A stretch of 64,000 nucleotides of DNA, taken from NCBI GenBank assembly GCA_009779195.1, contig WRET01000007.1, positions 1 to 64,000 on the forward strand. Direction: 5' to 3'. Below, piece by piece: positions 9,218 to 18,879 of the stretch. The position numbers were made by a program, and so were the translations under genes. The notes beneath the pieces are model-generated. The model saw nothing but the letters and a program-made list of their open reading frames with translations, did not search any database and had not been told where the DNA came from. Position 1 is the stretch's first letter; every line of letters starts with the position of its first letter. The DNA comes from Micrococcales bacterium. GTDB taxonomy: Bacteria > Actinomycetota > Actinomycetes > Actinomycetales > Cellulomonadaceae.

Positions 9218-11038
9218 TCAGCCCTGCCAGGACGCGACCAGGTCGGCAGCCTTGGCGGCCGACAGCAGACCGAGACGGGACTCGGCCTTCTGGTACTCGT
9301 AGGAGTCGCCGTACTCGACGGTGCAGCAGTACGGCAGGTCGGTGTAGCACAGCGTCGTCGTCGACGGCCGGCTGGCTGAGCCGTTGACCGTGAAGCTGGG
9401 TCCACGTGGATCGTCGTTGAGAGTCCAGGTCCCCGAGTTCATCACCAACACCCCACCGACGTCATCGGCACTGAGGTTGGCCCAGGCCGATCCCCCCTGG
9501 GCGGCAGAGTTCCAGCGGGTGATGTAGACGGTGGCCCTGATCCCCGACCAGGAGCACGCGAAGACCTCTTGAGCCCCACGCGGCACGTGCGACGTGGGAT
9601 CGACCTGCGTGCAGGTGGGGTTGTCAACCAGAGGGACCGCCGCTCGGGCTGCCGCGAGACCAGCGAAAGGCGGGTAGTCCGGTTCGTCGGCCGCCGGGTC
9701 TTCTGAGTCCTCGTCGTCGGGTGTTTCGGACGGGCTCGGGCTGGGTGAGGCCGGGGTCGACGCCGGTGGGCGCTGGGGTGTGGCTTGTGGTGTGGACGAC
9801 ATTCTGGCGAGCCACAGCGCAACACCGACCACCCCCACGACCAGCACGGCGACCAGGGCGGCCACGGCGACAGCGACGGCCTTGCGCGAGTCGGACGGCT
9901 GCGGTCCCGCCGACCACTCGGACCGGTCGGCGACCGACGGACCTGGGCGCTGCGCACCGGTCGGCGGTGCAGTGCCGTACGGCGGTGGGGGCGCTGTGGC
10001 AGATGGTGCAGCGCCGAAGGTCGCGGTGGGGGTCGACCACGACGGAGCACCTCCGGTGACGGGCGGACCAGTGACCTGGGCAGTGGCCGGGGACACAGCC
10101 AGAGCGGACAGCTGTTGGCACGCCGTGGCCAGGTCCAGACGCCGGCGCGGGTCTGGTTGGCACAGACCCTGCGCCACGAACGCCAGACGTGCACCGTCGG
10201 GTCCGCCAGGCAGGGGCGGCAGCTCTCCCCATGGGCCCGGTGGTGAGCCGGTGAGCATCCACACCGCCAGCGACCCCAGGTACCACGCGTCGGTGTACCG
10301 GCCGACAGCGCTGTTCCCGGCGAGCATCTCAGGGGGCAGGGAGAACCCCCGGTTGCCGACCATCTGGGTGTGGGTCGAGGTGCGGTCGGCCGGGACGGTG
10401 TGGGCGATACCCCAGTCGGCCAGCAGCAGCCGGCCTGCGTCGTCGACGAGCACGTTGGCCGGGGTGATGTCGCGGTGCACGATGTTGAGGTTGTCGTGCA
10501 CCGCACACACCGTGGCCATGACCGGCAAGATCTGGGAGGTGACGGTACGCGGGTCGCGGGCTGCCGGACCGGCCTCACGGTGGTGGTCGGCGAGGTTGCG
10601 CGGGCACCAGGCCATGACGTCGCACCACAGCTCGTGCTCGGTGGTGGGCCCGGTCATACCGATCTCGGTGCTGGACACAGCGACGACGAACGACTCGTGC
10701 ACGGGCAGCACCGCAGGATAGGTCGCCGTGTCCGCCCGGGCCGCCTCGGCCACGGTGAGCATGGCGACCAGACGTTCCATCTGGCGGGCCTTCTCCTGTT
10801 CGGACGACACGGCCTGCACCCGCAGCGCCAACGACGGTTCGTCACGCCCGTCAGGGACCGCCCGGGACACCGCCGCCTGCCCGCCGTGGGCCACCGGCAG
10901 CGCCACCTGCACCCGGTGCGAGTCGGTGGTCGTCGACACCCTCAGCAGCCCCGACGGGCTCAGCCGGACCAGCGACCCTGCCACGACGGTCCCGGCACGG
11001 GCCTGCAACCACCGTGAGAGAACGTCGCCGGAGAGCAC
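9218..11038 (-). CDS. Atypical membrane Ser/Thr protein kinase-like protein with extracytoplasmic C-terminal domain
   Basis: HRDITPANVLVDD and ADWGIAH (DWG in place of DFG), single TM AVAVAVAALVAVLVVGVVGVALWLA. GTG 11038 matches the paralogue start at 37089. Confidence 0.8.
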   Translation of the reverse strand: MLSGDVLSRWLQARAGTVVAGSLVRLSPSGLLRVSTTTDSHRVQVALPVAHGGQAAVSRAVPDGRDEPSLALRVQAVSSEQEKARQMERLVAMLTVAEAARADTATYPAVLPVHESFVVAVSSTEIGMTGPTTEHELWCDVMAWCPRNLADHHREAGPAARDPRTVTSQILPVMATVCAVHDNLNIVHRDITPANVLVDDAGRLLLADWGIAHTVPADRTSTHTQMVGNRGFSLPPEMLAGNSAVGRYTDAWYLGSLAVWMLTGSPPGPWGELPPLPGGPDGARLAFVAQGLCQPDPRRRLDLATACQQLSALAVSPATAQVTGPPVTGGAPSWSTPTATFGAAPSATAPPPPYGTAPPTGAQRPGPSVADRSEWSAGPQPSDSRKAVAVAVAALVAVLVVGVVGVALWLARMSSTPQATPQRPPASTPASPSPSPSETPDDEDSEDPAADEPDYPPFAGLAAARAAVPLVDNPTCTQVDPTSHVPRGAQEVFACSWSGIRATVYITRWNSAAQGGSAWANLSADDVGGVLVMNSGTWTLNDDPRGPSFTVNGSASRPSTTTLCYTDLPYCCTVEYGDSYEYQKAESRLGLLSAAKAADLVASWQG

Positions 11039-11131
11039 ATTTCGCACTATACGGGCTCGTTGACCACCAAGACGGCCGTCTGCGCAGGCTGACCTCTTAC
11101 GGAGGGACGAGGTCTGCGGGGCCAGTAGGCT

Positions 11132-11830
11132 GTGCCGGTGGCGAAGTCGCGGTCTGTGGTGCAGGCGAGAAAGCTCCTGGTCGGGTACGGCGGGGTACCG
11201 GTGTGCGCGCCGGTGTCGTTCAACCTGCCTGAAGGCAGGGCCTTGGCGCTGGTGGGTGCGAACGGGGCGGGCAAGTCGACCGTCCTGCGTGCTGTCATCG
11301 GCCTGGTCGAAGTGGCCGGAGGAGGGTTGACCGTGCTCGGCGAACCCCCCGACGAACGGTCGGTGGAGTTCCGGGCGAAAGTCTCCAGCGTCCTGGACGA
11401 CGACGCGTACTTCCCGGGTCTGACCGTCGCCGAGCACCTGTACCTGACCGCCCGCGGGCACGGCATGCTCGGCTCGCGCGAGCTGGTGGCCGAGCTGCTG
11501 GACGAGTTCGGGCTCACCGAGCACACCAAGTCGTTGCCCACAGCGTTGTCATCAGGCCAGCGGCGGCGGTTGCTGCTCGCTGCGGGGTTCGTGCGCCCAC
11601 GCACCCTGCTCGTGCTCGACGAACCCGAGCAGCGCCTGGACCTGCGTATGCGCGAAGACCTCGCTGACCGGCTCAACGCGGAGAAAGAAGCCGGTGGCAC
11701 GGTGCTGTTCGCCACCCACGACCCTGCGCTGGTGCGCGCCGTGGCCGACCGGGCAGTGTTCGTCGCCGACGACGAGTCCCCGCTGCTCTTGCCCGACGAC
11801 GCCGCCGCCCGGATCGAGGCCGAGCCGTGA
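11132..11830 (+). CDS. ABC transporter ATP-binding protein
   Basis: Walker A GANGAGKST, signature LSSGQRRR, Walker B LLVLDEP. Confidence 0.9.
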   Translation: MPVAKSRSVVQARKLLVGYGGVPVCAPVSFNLPEGRALALVGANGAGKSTVLRAVIGLVEVAGGGLTVLGEPPDERSVEFRAKVSSVLDDDAYFPGLTVAEHLYLTARGHGMLGSRELVAELLDEFGLTEHTKSLPTALSSGQRRRLLLAAGFVRPRTLLVLDEPEQRLDLRMREDLADRLNAEKEAGGTVLFATHDPALVRAVADRAVFVADDESPLLLPDDAAARIEAEP

Positions 11831-13554
11831 TCGACGAGTGGCACAACCAGACGCCTGAGGTCGTCGGCCTCGACGGTTGTCCCGCAGTCGCCGAGGCTGA
11901 GCTGGGTGACGTCCCCCGGGCTGGTGCGATCCGCCGGTACACCCGTGACGCGACCAAACAGCGCGCCGGGGCAGGCCTGGGGTCGTTGCTGTCGGACGTG
12001 TACTACGCCGTGGTCGTGCTGGCGATCGGTATCGCCGTGGGCGTCGGGGTGGCTGGCCAGCTCAAGGGGTCGGTGCCCGACGTCGAACGCGCCGGCGGCA
12101 CCGACCTCATCCCCACGCTCGTCGCTGTCCTCATCGGCTCGCTGGCGGCCACTGTGGTGTCCTTGGCAGGGCGGCTCGGCCCGGTCGGCGCAGGCGGTGC
12201 CGAGGCGGCCTGGTGGCTGGGGCTGCCCGTGGACCGCAGGGGGCTGCTGCGCCCGGCGACGCGGCGTCTGCCTCTGGTGGCCGCGGGTGTCGGTGGGCTC
12301 GTCGTGGCCCTGCTCGACGGTGGGCTGCTGGGCGACCCCATGGAGCGCACCGTGCGCGCCGGGGTGAGCGGTGCGCTCGCTGCTGGCACGGTGGTGCTGG
12401 TCATGTCGCTGGCGCAGACTTTCGGAGCGTCGCGGCGGTTCGGCGCGTTGGCAGGCGACGTCATGCTCGTCGTCGTACCTGTCGCCTTGGGGTTTGCTGC
12501 GTGGGTGGGTGTGACACCGGACAAGCTTCCGGTCCCGTCGTGGGTGGTGCTCGCAGGTGTCGGCCTCGTCGTGGGGGGGTTGGCGTGGGCCGCTGACGCA
12601 CGGCTGACACGGATCCGGGCTTCGTCGTTGCGTGAGAGCGGGTCGGTGGCTGCCCAGGCTGTGGGTGCCATGGTCTCCATGGACTCGCGCGAGCTGGGCA
12701 GGGCCCTGTCGGACGGCGCGGCAACGTCGTCGCGGCCATGGGCGTCGCGTCTGCGTACCATCCGCGGGCCGGTCAACCCCCTGGTCACCGCCGAGCGCAT
12801 GGTCTTTCCCCTGGATGCGGGCCTGCCGCACGGGCTGGAACGCTCAGCGGTCACCGGTCTGGTCACCGCGGACCTGGTGCTGCTGCGCCGGTCGTTGCGC
12901 CATATGGTGCAGGTGCTGCTGGCCATCGCGCTGCCGGTCGTGGCGACGGTGGTGCCACAGCTGTCAGGGCAGGGTCCGGTGCTGGTCGCGGTGCTCGTCG
13001 GAGGGTATGTGGCGGCCAGCGCGTCGGCGGAAGGGTCCCGTCGCGCGGAGATGGCCCCGATCCTCGACCGGCTGCTGCCGCTCGACCCGACCATGGCCCG
13101 CCGCGCCCGCATGATCGTGCCCGGGGCCGTCATGACAGTGTGGGCTGTCGCAGTGTTCGTCGCCGTCGGAACCTGGTTGGGCGATATCCCCAGCTGGGCC
13201 GTTCTCGGGCTGGCTGGGGTGCCGGCATGGGCTGCCGCGGCGGTGCGCGCTGCGTACCGGCCTGCCCCTGACTGGGGCGCGACGTTGGTGTCCACCCCGT
13301 TCGGGGCGCTGCCGTCCGGGGTGGGGGCTGTGCTGTCACGCGGGCCTGACATCGTCGTGCTGGCCCTGCTGCCGACGTGGATCGCGTTGGTGCTCGGCCA
13401 CACCACACAGATGCTGGGGATCGCGCAGGCCGTCACGTCGTTCATCGCGATCTTGGTGGCGTCGTCGACGTCGACCAAGACGTTCTCCGAACGGATGCTC
13501 GACGCCCAGAAAGAAGCAGAGAAAAAGCAGCGCGAGGCGGCGGCAGGCCGGTGA
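11827..13554 (+). CDS. Multi-TM membrane protein (DUF6297-like), probable partner of the upstream ATPase
   Basis: Many hydrophobic segments; start overlaps the ATPase stop. Confidence 0.7.
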   Translation: MIDEWHNQTPEVVGLDGCPAVAEAELGDVPRAGAIRRYTRDATKQRAGAGLGSLLSDVYYAVVVLAIGIAVGVGVAGQLKGSVPDVERAGGTDLIPTLVAVLIGSLAATVVSLAGRLGPVGAGGAEAAWWLGLPVDRRGLLRPATRRLPLVAAGVGGLVVALLDGGLLGDPMERTVRAGVSGALAAGTVVLVMSLAQTFGASRRFGALAGDVMLVVVPVALGFAAWVGVTPDKLPVPSWVVLAGVGLVVGGLAWAADARLTRIRASSLRESGSVAAQAVGAMVSMDSRELGRALSDGAATSSRPWASRLRTIRGPVNPLVTAERMVFPLDAGLPHGLERSAVTGLVTADLVLLRRSLRHMVQVLLAIALPVVATVVPQLSGQGPVLVAVLVGGYVAASASAEGSRRAEMAPILDRLLPLDPTMARRARMIVPGAVMTVWAVAVFVAVGTWLGDIPSWAVLGLAGVPAWAAAAVRAAYRPAPDWGATLVSTPFGALPSGVGAVLSRGPDIVVLALLPTWIALVLGHTTQMLGIAQAVTSFIAILVASSTSTKTFSERMLDAQKEAEKKQREAAAGR

Positions 13555-14105
13555 CCCGGATCGTCGCCGGGACGCTGGGCGGTCGGACCCTTCTCGTCCC
13601 GCCGCGTGGCACCCGTCCGACCAGCGAACGCGTCCGCGAAGCGGTGTTCTCGAGGCTGGAGCACCTAGGAGCAGTCGACGGCGCCCACGTCCTGGACCTG
13701 TACGCAGGCTCAGGCGCCCTAGCCCTGGAAGCCCTGAGCCGTGGCGCGTCGTCAGCCGTCCTCGTCGAATCCGACCCGACTGCAGCCCGGGTGTGCCGCA
13801 CGAACATCGCCAACCTCGACCTGTCCGACCGTGCCCACGTCGTCGCGACCCCCGTCGAACGCCACCTACCGACCGCCACCCCCGCAGACCTCGTCTTCGC
13901 CGACCCCCCCTACGCCCTCGACACCCTCGACGAGATCCTGTCCGCCCTCGTCGACGTCCTCACCCCCGGCGGAACCGTCGTCGTCGAACGTCCGACCCGC
14001 GCCACCGACCTGCGCTGGCCCGAAGGCCTGGTCGCCGACGACGACCGCCGCTACGGCGAGACCCACGTGTGGACCGCCCACCGTCCGCAGCCCGGGAATG
14101 CCTGA
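13551..14105 (+). CDS. rsmD: 16S rRNA (guanine966-N2)-methyltransferase RsmD
   Basis: RIVAGTLGGR, RPTSERVREAVFSRL, VLDLYAGSGALALEALSRGA, FADPPYAL. Confidence 0.92.
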   Translation: MTRIVAGTLGGRTLLVPPRGTRPTSERVREAVFSRLEHLGAVDGAHVLDLYAGSGALALEALSRGASSAVLVESDPTAARVCRTNIANLDLSDRAHVVATPVERHLPTATPADLVFADPPYALDTLDEILSALVDVLTPGGTVVVERPTRATDLRWPEGLVADDDRRYGETHVWTAHRPQPGNA

Positions 14106-14273
14106 CCACAGTCGGCGGGCCGGGTGCTCTTGGCGTTCATCCGACCTCCTCCTGTTTTCTGCTAACCGGCTGGGCCTGTGTCGGGTGTCGTGGGATGGTT
14201 TCGCCCGGGCGGAGTTGGGGGTGGACCGGCGGGTGTGTTGACGGGGGGTCGGGCGGTCAAGGAGAGTTCCACC

Positions 14274-15755
14274 ATGCCGGACTTGCCAGACGAGGCCGCG
14301 GAGGCCGTGACCGAACTGACCGATCCTGCGGGGCAGGATGACGCTGCCTGTGAGGGGGAGCCTGAAGCTGGGGCGCGCTCTGGTGGCGTGAAAGCGCTGT
14401 GGGGCAGGTGCGTGGGCTGGGTGCGTGGGGTGTCACGCAGGAACCTGCTCATCGCGGCGGCAGCCCTTGTGCTGGTGGTGGCCGTCGGTGTGGGGTTGGG
14501 CCTCGGGCTACGGTCGGGAGGGTCGACGGCGGCGACGACGACGGACGTGGCGCCGGACTTCGTCGACGAACCGGGGCTGGGGCCGCAGATGCAGGTGGCT
14601 GAGCTGCTCGGCGGGCAGTTCCCGCGCACTGACGTCTTGGTGTTCACCGACCCGACCCATGCCCTGCTGTGGGGTTCTGACCCTGGCAAGGGTGGGGCGC
14701 TGGTGGGTCTGGCGAACCTCGGCACGCGCACGCTCGACTGGAAGCTTGACCTGGCTGCCGAGACCGGGTTCGAGACGGTGGCGAACATCTCGGCGCGCGC
14801 TGCGGGCAACGGGTCGGCGGTGCTGTCTGTGGCTGACCTGGCCGAGGGCAGCGACAAGACCATGATCGTGGTGCTCTCGGGCGACGGGAAGGTCACCGGC
14901 ACCCGCGACACGGGCTCCCTCGTCGACGCGGTGGACGGGTACGTGGTCGTCTCCGACGACGACGAGGTCGTCGTCACCAAGACCAACCTGTCCGAAGTGT
15001 GGCGTGCCAAGGTCCACCCCAAGGCGTTCCCGGACGACTCCATGGTCCTCAAGGACGGCAGCGCTTTCTACGTCCTGGCCGAAGGTGGCTACGTCGACGG
15101 CCGCACGGGCAAACCGGTGGGTTACGGGGACGATATCGACAAGGTCGTCTACCAGATCCTGCCTGGCTCGGTGGCGGTGCGCGTGTCGTGCGCCAAAGAC
15201 GGTTGCTCGGCCGTGCGGTTCGACCCGAAGACCGGCAAGGACATGTGGGACGCCGCGCTCACCGGCCTGCACTCGCGCCACGGGATGGTCGTCGTCGACG
15301 GTACGCTCGTCGTCCAGGACTACGACGGTGAGACGGTCCGCGGGGTCACGACCTCCGACGGGAAGCAGCAGTGGTCCACGAAGGTGGCCAACGTCGACTA
15401 TCTCGTCCACCTGAACTCCGGGTACGTGGTGGCTGTCACACGAGGTTCGGTGGGTGCTGGAGACAGCCCGGCAGGTGTGCTCGTCGACCCGGAGGACGGC
15501 CGTGCCGTCGTGACCGTCGACAAGCTGTGGGGGTTCCCGGCAGCGTCGGGCAAGCAGGTGTTCTACACCGTGTACGACGACCAGCTGCGGGCCTTCTCGG
15601 CCACCGGGAAGACCGGTGAGCAGCTGTGGTCGGTGCGTGTGGACGGGTCGAACTACGGTGCGTTCCAGGTCGATGGCGGACGGCTGTTCGTCGTGGGCCG
15701 TCTGTACCTCGAACAGTCCGTCCAGACCTCGATCTGGGAGGTCGTCGACCAGTGA
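14274..15755 (+). CDS. Membrane-anchored PQQ-like beta-propeller protein
   Basis: N-terminal TM (RRNLLIAAAALVLVVAVGVGLGLGL), then repeated W/G-rich propeller-like segments. Confidence 0.6.
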   Translation: MPDLPDEAAEAVTELTDPAGQDDAACEGEPEAGARSGGVKALWGRCVGWVRGVSRRNLLIAAAALVLVVAVGVGLGLGLRSGGSTAATTTDVAPDFVDEPGLGPQMQVAELLGGQFPRTDVLVFTDPTHALLWGSDPGKGGALVGLANLGTRTLDWKLDLAAETGFETVANISARAAGNGSAVLSVADLAEGSDKTMIVVLSGDGKVTGTRDTGSLVDAVDGYVVVSDDDEVVVTKTNLSEVWRAKVHPKAFPDDSMVLKDGSAFYVLAEGGYVDGRTGKPVGYGDDIDKVVYQILPGSVAVRVSCAKDGCSAVRFDPKTGKDMWDAALTGLHSRHGMVVVDGTLVVQDYDGETVRGVTTSDGKQQWSTKVANVDYLVHLNSGYVVAVTRGSVGAGDSPAGVLVDPEDGRAVVTVDKLWGFPAASGKQVFYTVYDDQLRAFSATGKTGEQLWSVRVDGSNYGAFQVDGGRLFVVGRLYLEQSVQTSIWEVVDQ

Positions 15756-16276
15756 CGCAGACCCGCGTGCCGACGCAGGACAACCCGCCGACGAGGGTCG
15801 CGGTGTGCCCGGGGTCGTTCGACCCCATCACCAACGGTCACGTCGATGTCGTGCGCCGTGCCTTGACCATGTTCGACGAGGTGGTGGTGGCGGTCGCCAC
15901 GAACGCGGCCAAAGCCCCGCTGCTGAGCCCGCAGAGCCGGGTCGACCTGGCTGCCGGCGCGGTGGCCGGCCTTCCCGGAGCCCGCGCCGAGCTGGTCCCC
16001 GGGCTGCTGGCTGACTTCTTGCGCCAGGTTGGTGCCTGTGCGGTGGTCAAAGGGGTCCGCGGGGCCTCCGACGTGGACGCCGAGGTTCCCATGGCCCTGG
16101 TCAACCGGCACCTGGCAGGGGTGGAGACAGTGTTCGTCGCCGCAGACCAGTCGTTGACCCACATCGCGTCGTCTATCGTCAAGGACGTGGCCCGCCACGG
16201 TGGGAACATCGACGACCTCGTTCCCGCCGGTGTGGCCGCCGCCGTGTACGAGGCTCTGTCGGAGGACCACCTATGA
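15752..16276 (+). CDS. coaD: Phosphopantetheine adenylyltransferase
   Basis: RVAVCPGSFDPITNGHVDVVRRA, SSIVKDVARHGGNI. Confidence 0.95.
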   Translation: MTQTRVPTQDNPPTRVAVCPGSFDPITNGHVDVVRRALTMFDEVVVAVATNAAKAPLLSPQSRVDLAAGAVAGLPGARAELVPGLLADFLRQVGACAVVKGVRGASDVDAEVPMALVNRHLAGVETVFVAADQSLTHIASSIVKDVARHGGNIDDLVPAGVAAAVYEALSEDHL

Positions 16277-16860
16277 CCAACACCCACGGCGTCGAGGGCG
16301 TGCTCGACGCGATCTGTGACGCGCTGGCCAGCGCCCGGGGGGTGCCGATGTCCGCGTCGGTGCTGGTGAACCGGGCCGAGATGCTCGACCTCGTCGAGCA
16401 GGCGCGCCAGGCTCTGCCCGCTGAGCTGCACGACGCGGCCGATGTCCTGGCGTCGGCGCAGGCCCACCGGGCCAGCGCCCAGGCCGACGCGGACCAGACC
16501 GTCGACGACGCGCGGACCCGTGCCGAGCAGGTGCTGGCCGACGCGCGGGCCGCCAGCGAGCAGATGATGAGCGACGCGCGGGCGTCCACGGAGCAGGTGC
16601 TGGCCGACGCGCGGGCCTCTACGGAGCAGATGCTGACCGAGGCGCGTGCGCAGGCAGACCGGATGGTCGCTGCTGAGCAGGTCGCCATCGAAGCCGAGGC
16701 TGAGGCCGAGCGGGTGGCCCGGGAGGCACACGACGAGGCACAGTCGCTGCGCCGCGACGCCGACGACTACTGCGACCAGCGTCTGGCCGACCTCGAGGCC
16801 GACCTGTCCAAAGCTCTGACCCAGGTCCAGGCAGGCAGGGACAGGCTGGCCACGCGTTAG
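16273..16860 (+). CDS. DivIVA-like/coiled-coil protein with 11-residue repeats
   Basis: Overlaps coaD stop. Central hendecad repeats ARTRAEQVLAD/ARAASEQMMSD/ARASTEQVLAD/ARASTEQMLTE/ARAQADRMVAA. Confidence 0.65.
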   Translation: MTNTHGVEGVLDAICDALASARGVPMSASVLVNRAEMLDLVEQARQALPAELHDAADVLASAQAHRASAQADADQTVDDARTRAEQVLADARAASEQMMSDARASTEQVLADARASTEQMLTEARAQADRMVAAEQVAIEAEAEAERVAREAHDEAQSLRRDADDYCDQRLADLEADLSKALTQVQAGRDRLATR

Positions 16861-16873
16861 CACCAGGCGCCTG

Positions 16874-17809
16874 TCAGCCCCACACGTACAGCACGTCGGA
16901 GAAGTCGCAGGCAGCCAGGCGGTCAGGGGCGATGAAGAACGCGCCGACCCCGTCGTCGCCCCACGCGGCCTCCGTGCCGTCGAGGGAGTCCGACGCGAGC
17001 TGGAACAGCAGCGTGGTGTGCTTGGTGAACTGCTCGCGCGGGTCGAGGTTCCCTGTCAGCCCCGGGTATCCGCCGATCTGGTGGTTCTTGGGGGTGCCGC
17101 AGCGGCGCACCGCAGCCGACCACGCCCACTCGGGGACCTCGTCGGTCTCCAGGGCTGAGCACACCAGGGTGGACAGCCACGCCTCGAACCGGTGGTCGGT
17201 GCTCGACATCGGCTGGCTGGCGATCTGGCCGGACAGCAGGCACTCTCCGGCCACGGGCATGAAAGGTTCGGCCGACTGGTCGGGTGTGACGGAGGCAAGC
17301 AGGGACTCGTCCTTGACGATCCGCGAGTGGTAGACGACGCGGAAACCGCCACCGGACGTCGGGTTCAGCATGTCTGCGCCGTAGAAGTGCGAGAACCGTT
17401 CGTCGGCGGCGACGAAGAACTGCAGCAGACCCGTGGTGGGCATACCCGGCAGGGCGGGCAGCTCCTCGAAGTTCAGCTGTGCCAGCAGGTGCAGGCGCTG
17501 GCCTTCGAACTCCCCTTTGCCGCGCGGGGCACGACCACCGCCTTGCAAGTACGGGCGACCGCCGATCTTTGACGACCACGGCCGCGCCCGACCAGGGGTG
17601 AGGGAGAGCTTGACGTAGTCGACCATGGACTCGTCGACGAGGGCGTCGAGCGCTGCGGCGACGGTCGACTCGTCGTCTTTCGACGGCTTCGCGCAGGAGG
17701 TGTCGTCGACGAGCAGGTCGTCGGTGAACAGCTCAGGTCGTGGGCCAGCGGCGAAGTCGGCTTCGTCCGGTTCGTTCCTGGGGCGCAAGAGGGCGTTCAG
17801 CCAGCTCAC
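16874..17809 (-). CDS. YwqG-like (DUF1963) protein
   Basis: GRPYLQGG...LHLLAQLNFEELPALPGMPTTGLLQFFV...KNHQIGGYPGLTG. GTG start at 17809. Confidence 0.75.
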   Translation of the reverse strand: MSWLNALLRPRNEPDEADFAAGPRPELFTDDLLVDDTSCAKPSKDDESTVAAALDALVDESMVDYVKLSLTPGRARPWSSKIGGRPYLQGGGRAPRGKGEFEGQRLHLLAQLNFEELPALPGMPTTGLLQFFVAADERFSHFYGADMLNPTSGGGFRVVYHSRIVKDESLLASVTPDQSAEPFMPVAGECLLSGQIASQPMSSTDHRFEAWLSTLVCSALETDEVPEWAWSAAVRRCGTPKNHQIGGYPGLTGNLDPREQFTKHTTLLFQLASDSLDGTEAAWGDDGVGAFFIAPDRLAACDFSDVLYVWG

Positions 17810-18005
17810 GGGGGCTCCTTCCGTCTCTAGCGCGCGATCGCCTGCGACCGGTTCACCAGCGACGACCGCCGCACATCTCTTGCGGCGCGGTGGGTCCCAC
17901 GGTAGACCCCTGCGGGTCCTCGCGGAGACGAAACGGGTATCCGCTTTGGGCTGATTTTGGGTGTCGCAGCGGTGGGGCAGACACGGTCGGTGGTCCACTG
18001 GTGGA

Positions 18006-18830
18006 TCACGACCCGTCGTCGGCGACGCCGTAGGGGAGCCGGGCCAGTCCGGCAGATTCGGTGCGGGTGCGGGCCACCCGGTTCCACTCGGTGCGTCCCT
18101 CACGCTCGCGCCGTTCGGCGAGCACCGCGGTCAAGAACTCCTCGGGGTGGGTACCAGGCGGTGGCAGCGGCCGGACGTACTGCTGGACCTGCTCGGTCAG
18201 CTCGGTTCCCAGTCGGGTGCGCGAGTGGGAGTGCATCGTGGACGCCCGCCCCAGGAACTGGCGGACCGACAAGGCCAGGGGGTCAGGCAGACGCGCCACG
18301 TCGGCCCGCGCCGCCCACAGTGCCAGGCGCGGCGGCATGACGATGACGAGGTAGTCGCGTGGGCCGCCGCGCACCCGTGCGGCGTACGTCCCGGCGACCA
18401 TGTCACCCAGACGCTTGCCTTTCGGCGAGAGCATCGAGGCGAACAAGGCCAGCAAGGCGAACAGCATCCAGATCTCGACCACGGCGAGCAGGGCACGGAT
18501 CGTGGCCTGGCGCATGGTGGTGACGCCGCCGTCGTCGCGCACGATGCGCAGCCCTGCGGCGAGGCGACCCAACGAACGGCCCCGGGTCAACGTCTCGACT
18601 GTGATGGGCACGACGACCAGCATCGTCACGTAGATCACCACGGCAACCGCAGCGCCCATCTTGTAGTCGAGGTCGGTGGCGACGTCCAGCATGGCGATCA
18701 CCCACAAGGCGACGAACAGCCCGATCGCGTAGACGGTGTAGTCGATGATCCCTGACAGCATCCGGCTGAACACCGATGCGGCTTCCGACTCCAGCAGGAC
18801 GCCTTCGCCGGTGACGATGCCTGTGCTCAC
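18006..18830 (-). CDS. RDD family membrane protein
   Basis: FSRMLSGIIDYTVYAIGLFVALWV, GRSLGRLAAGLRIVRDDGG, RLGDMVAGTYAARV. Confidence 0.85.
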   Translation of the reverse strand: MSTGIVTGEGVLLESEAASVFSRMLSGIIDYTVYAIGLFVALWVIAMLDVATDLDYKMGAAVAVVIYVTMLVVVPITVETLTRGRSLGRLAAGLRIVRDDGGVTTMRQATIRALLAVVEIWMLFALLALFASMLSPKGKRLGDMVAGTYAARVRGGPRDYLVIVMPPRLALWAARADVARLPDPLALSVRQFLGRASTMHSHSRTRLGTELTEQVQQYVRPLPPPGTHPEEFLTAVLAERREREGRTEWNRVARTRTESAGLARLPYGVADDGS

Positions 18831-18879
18831 CGGCCCAGGGTAGCCCGGTACTGCGCCCAAACCATGGCAGGCTGTCCTT

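Noticed and set aside
11047-13664. Long minus-strand ORFs (594 and 553 aa) opposite the ABC ATPase and membrane gene
   Set aside because: Compositionally biased and antisense to well-supported genes.
16501-16680. Possible CRISPR-like or minisatellite array
   Set aside because: The 33-nt periodicity is coding (11-aa coiled-coil repeat) and there are no unique spacers.
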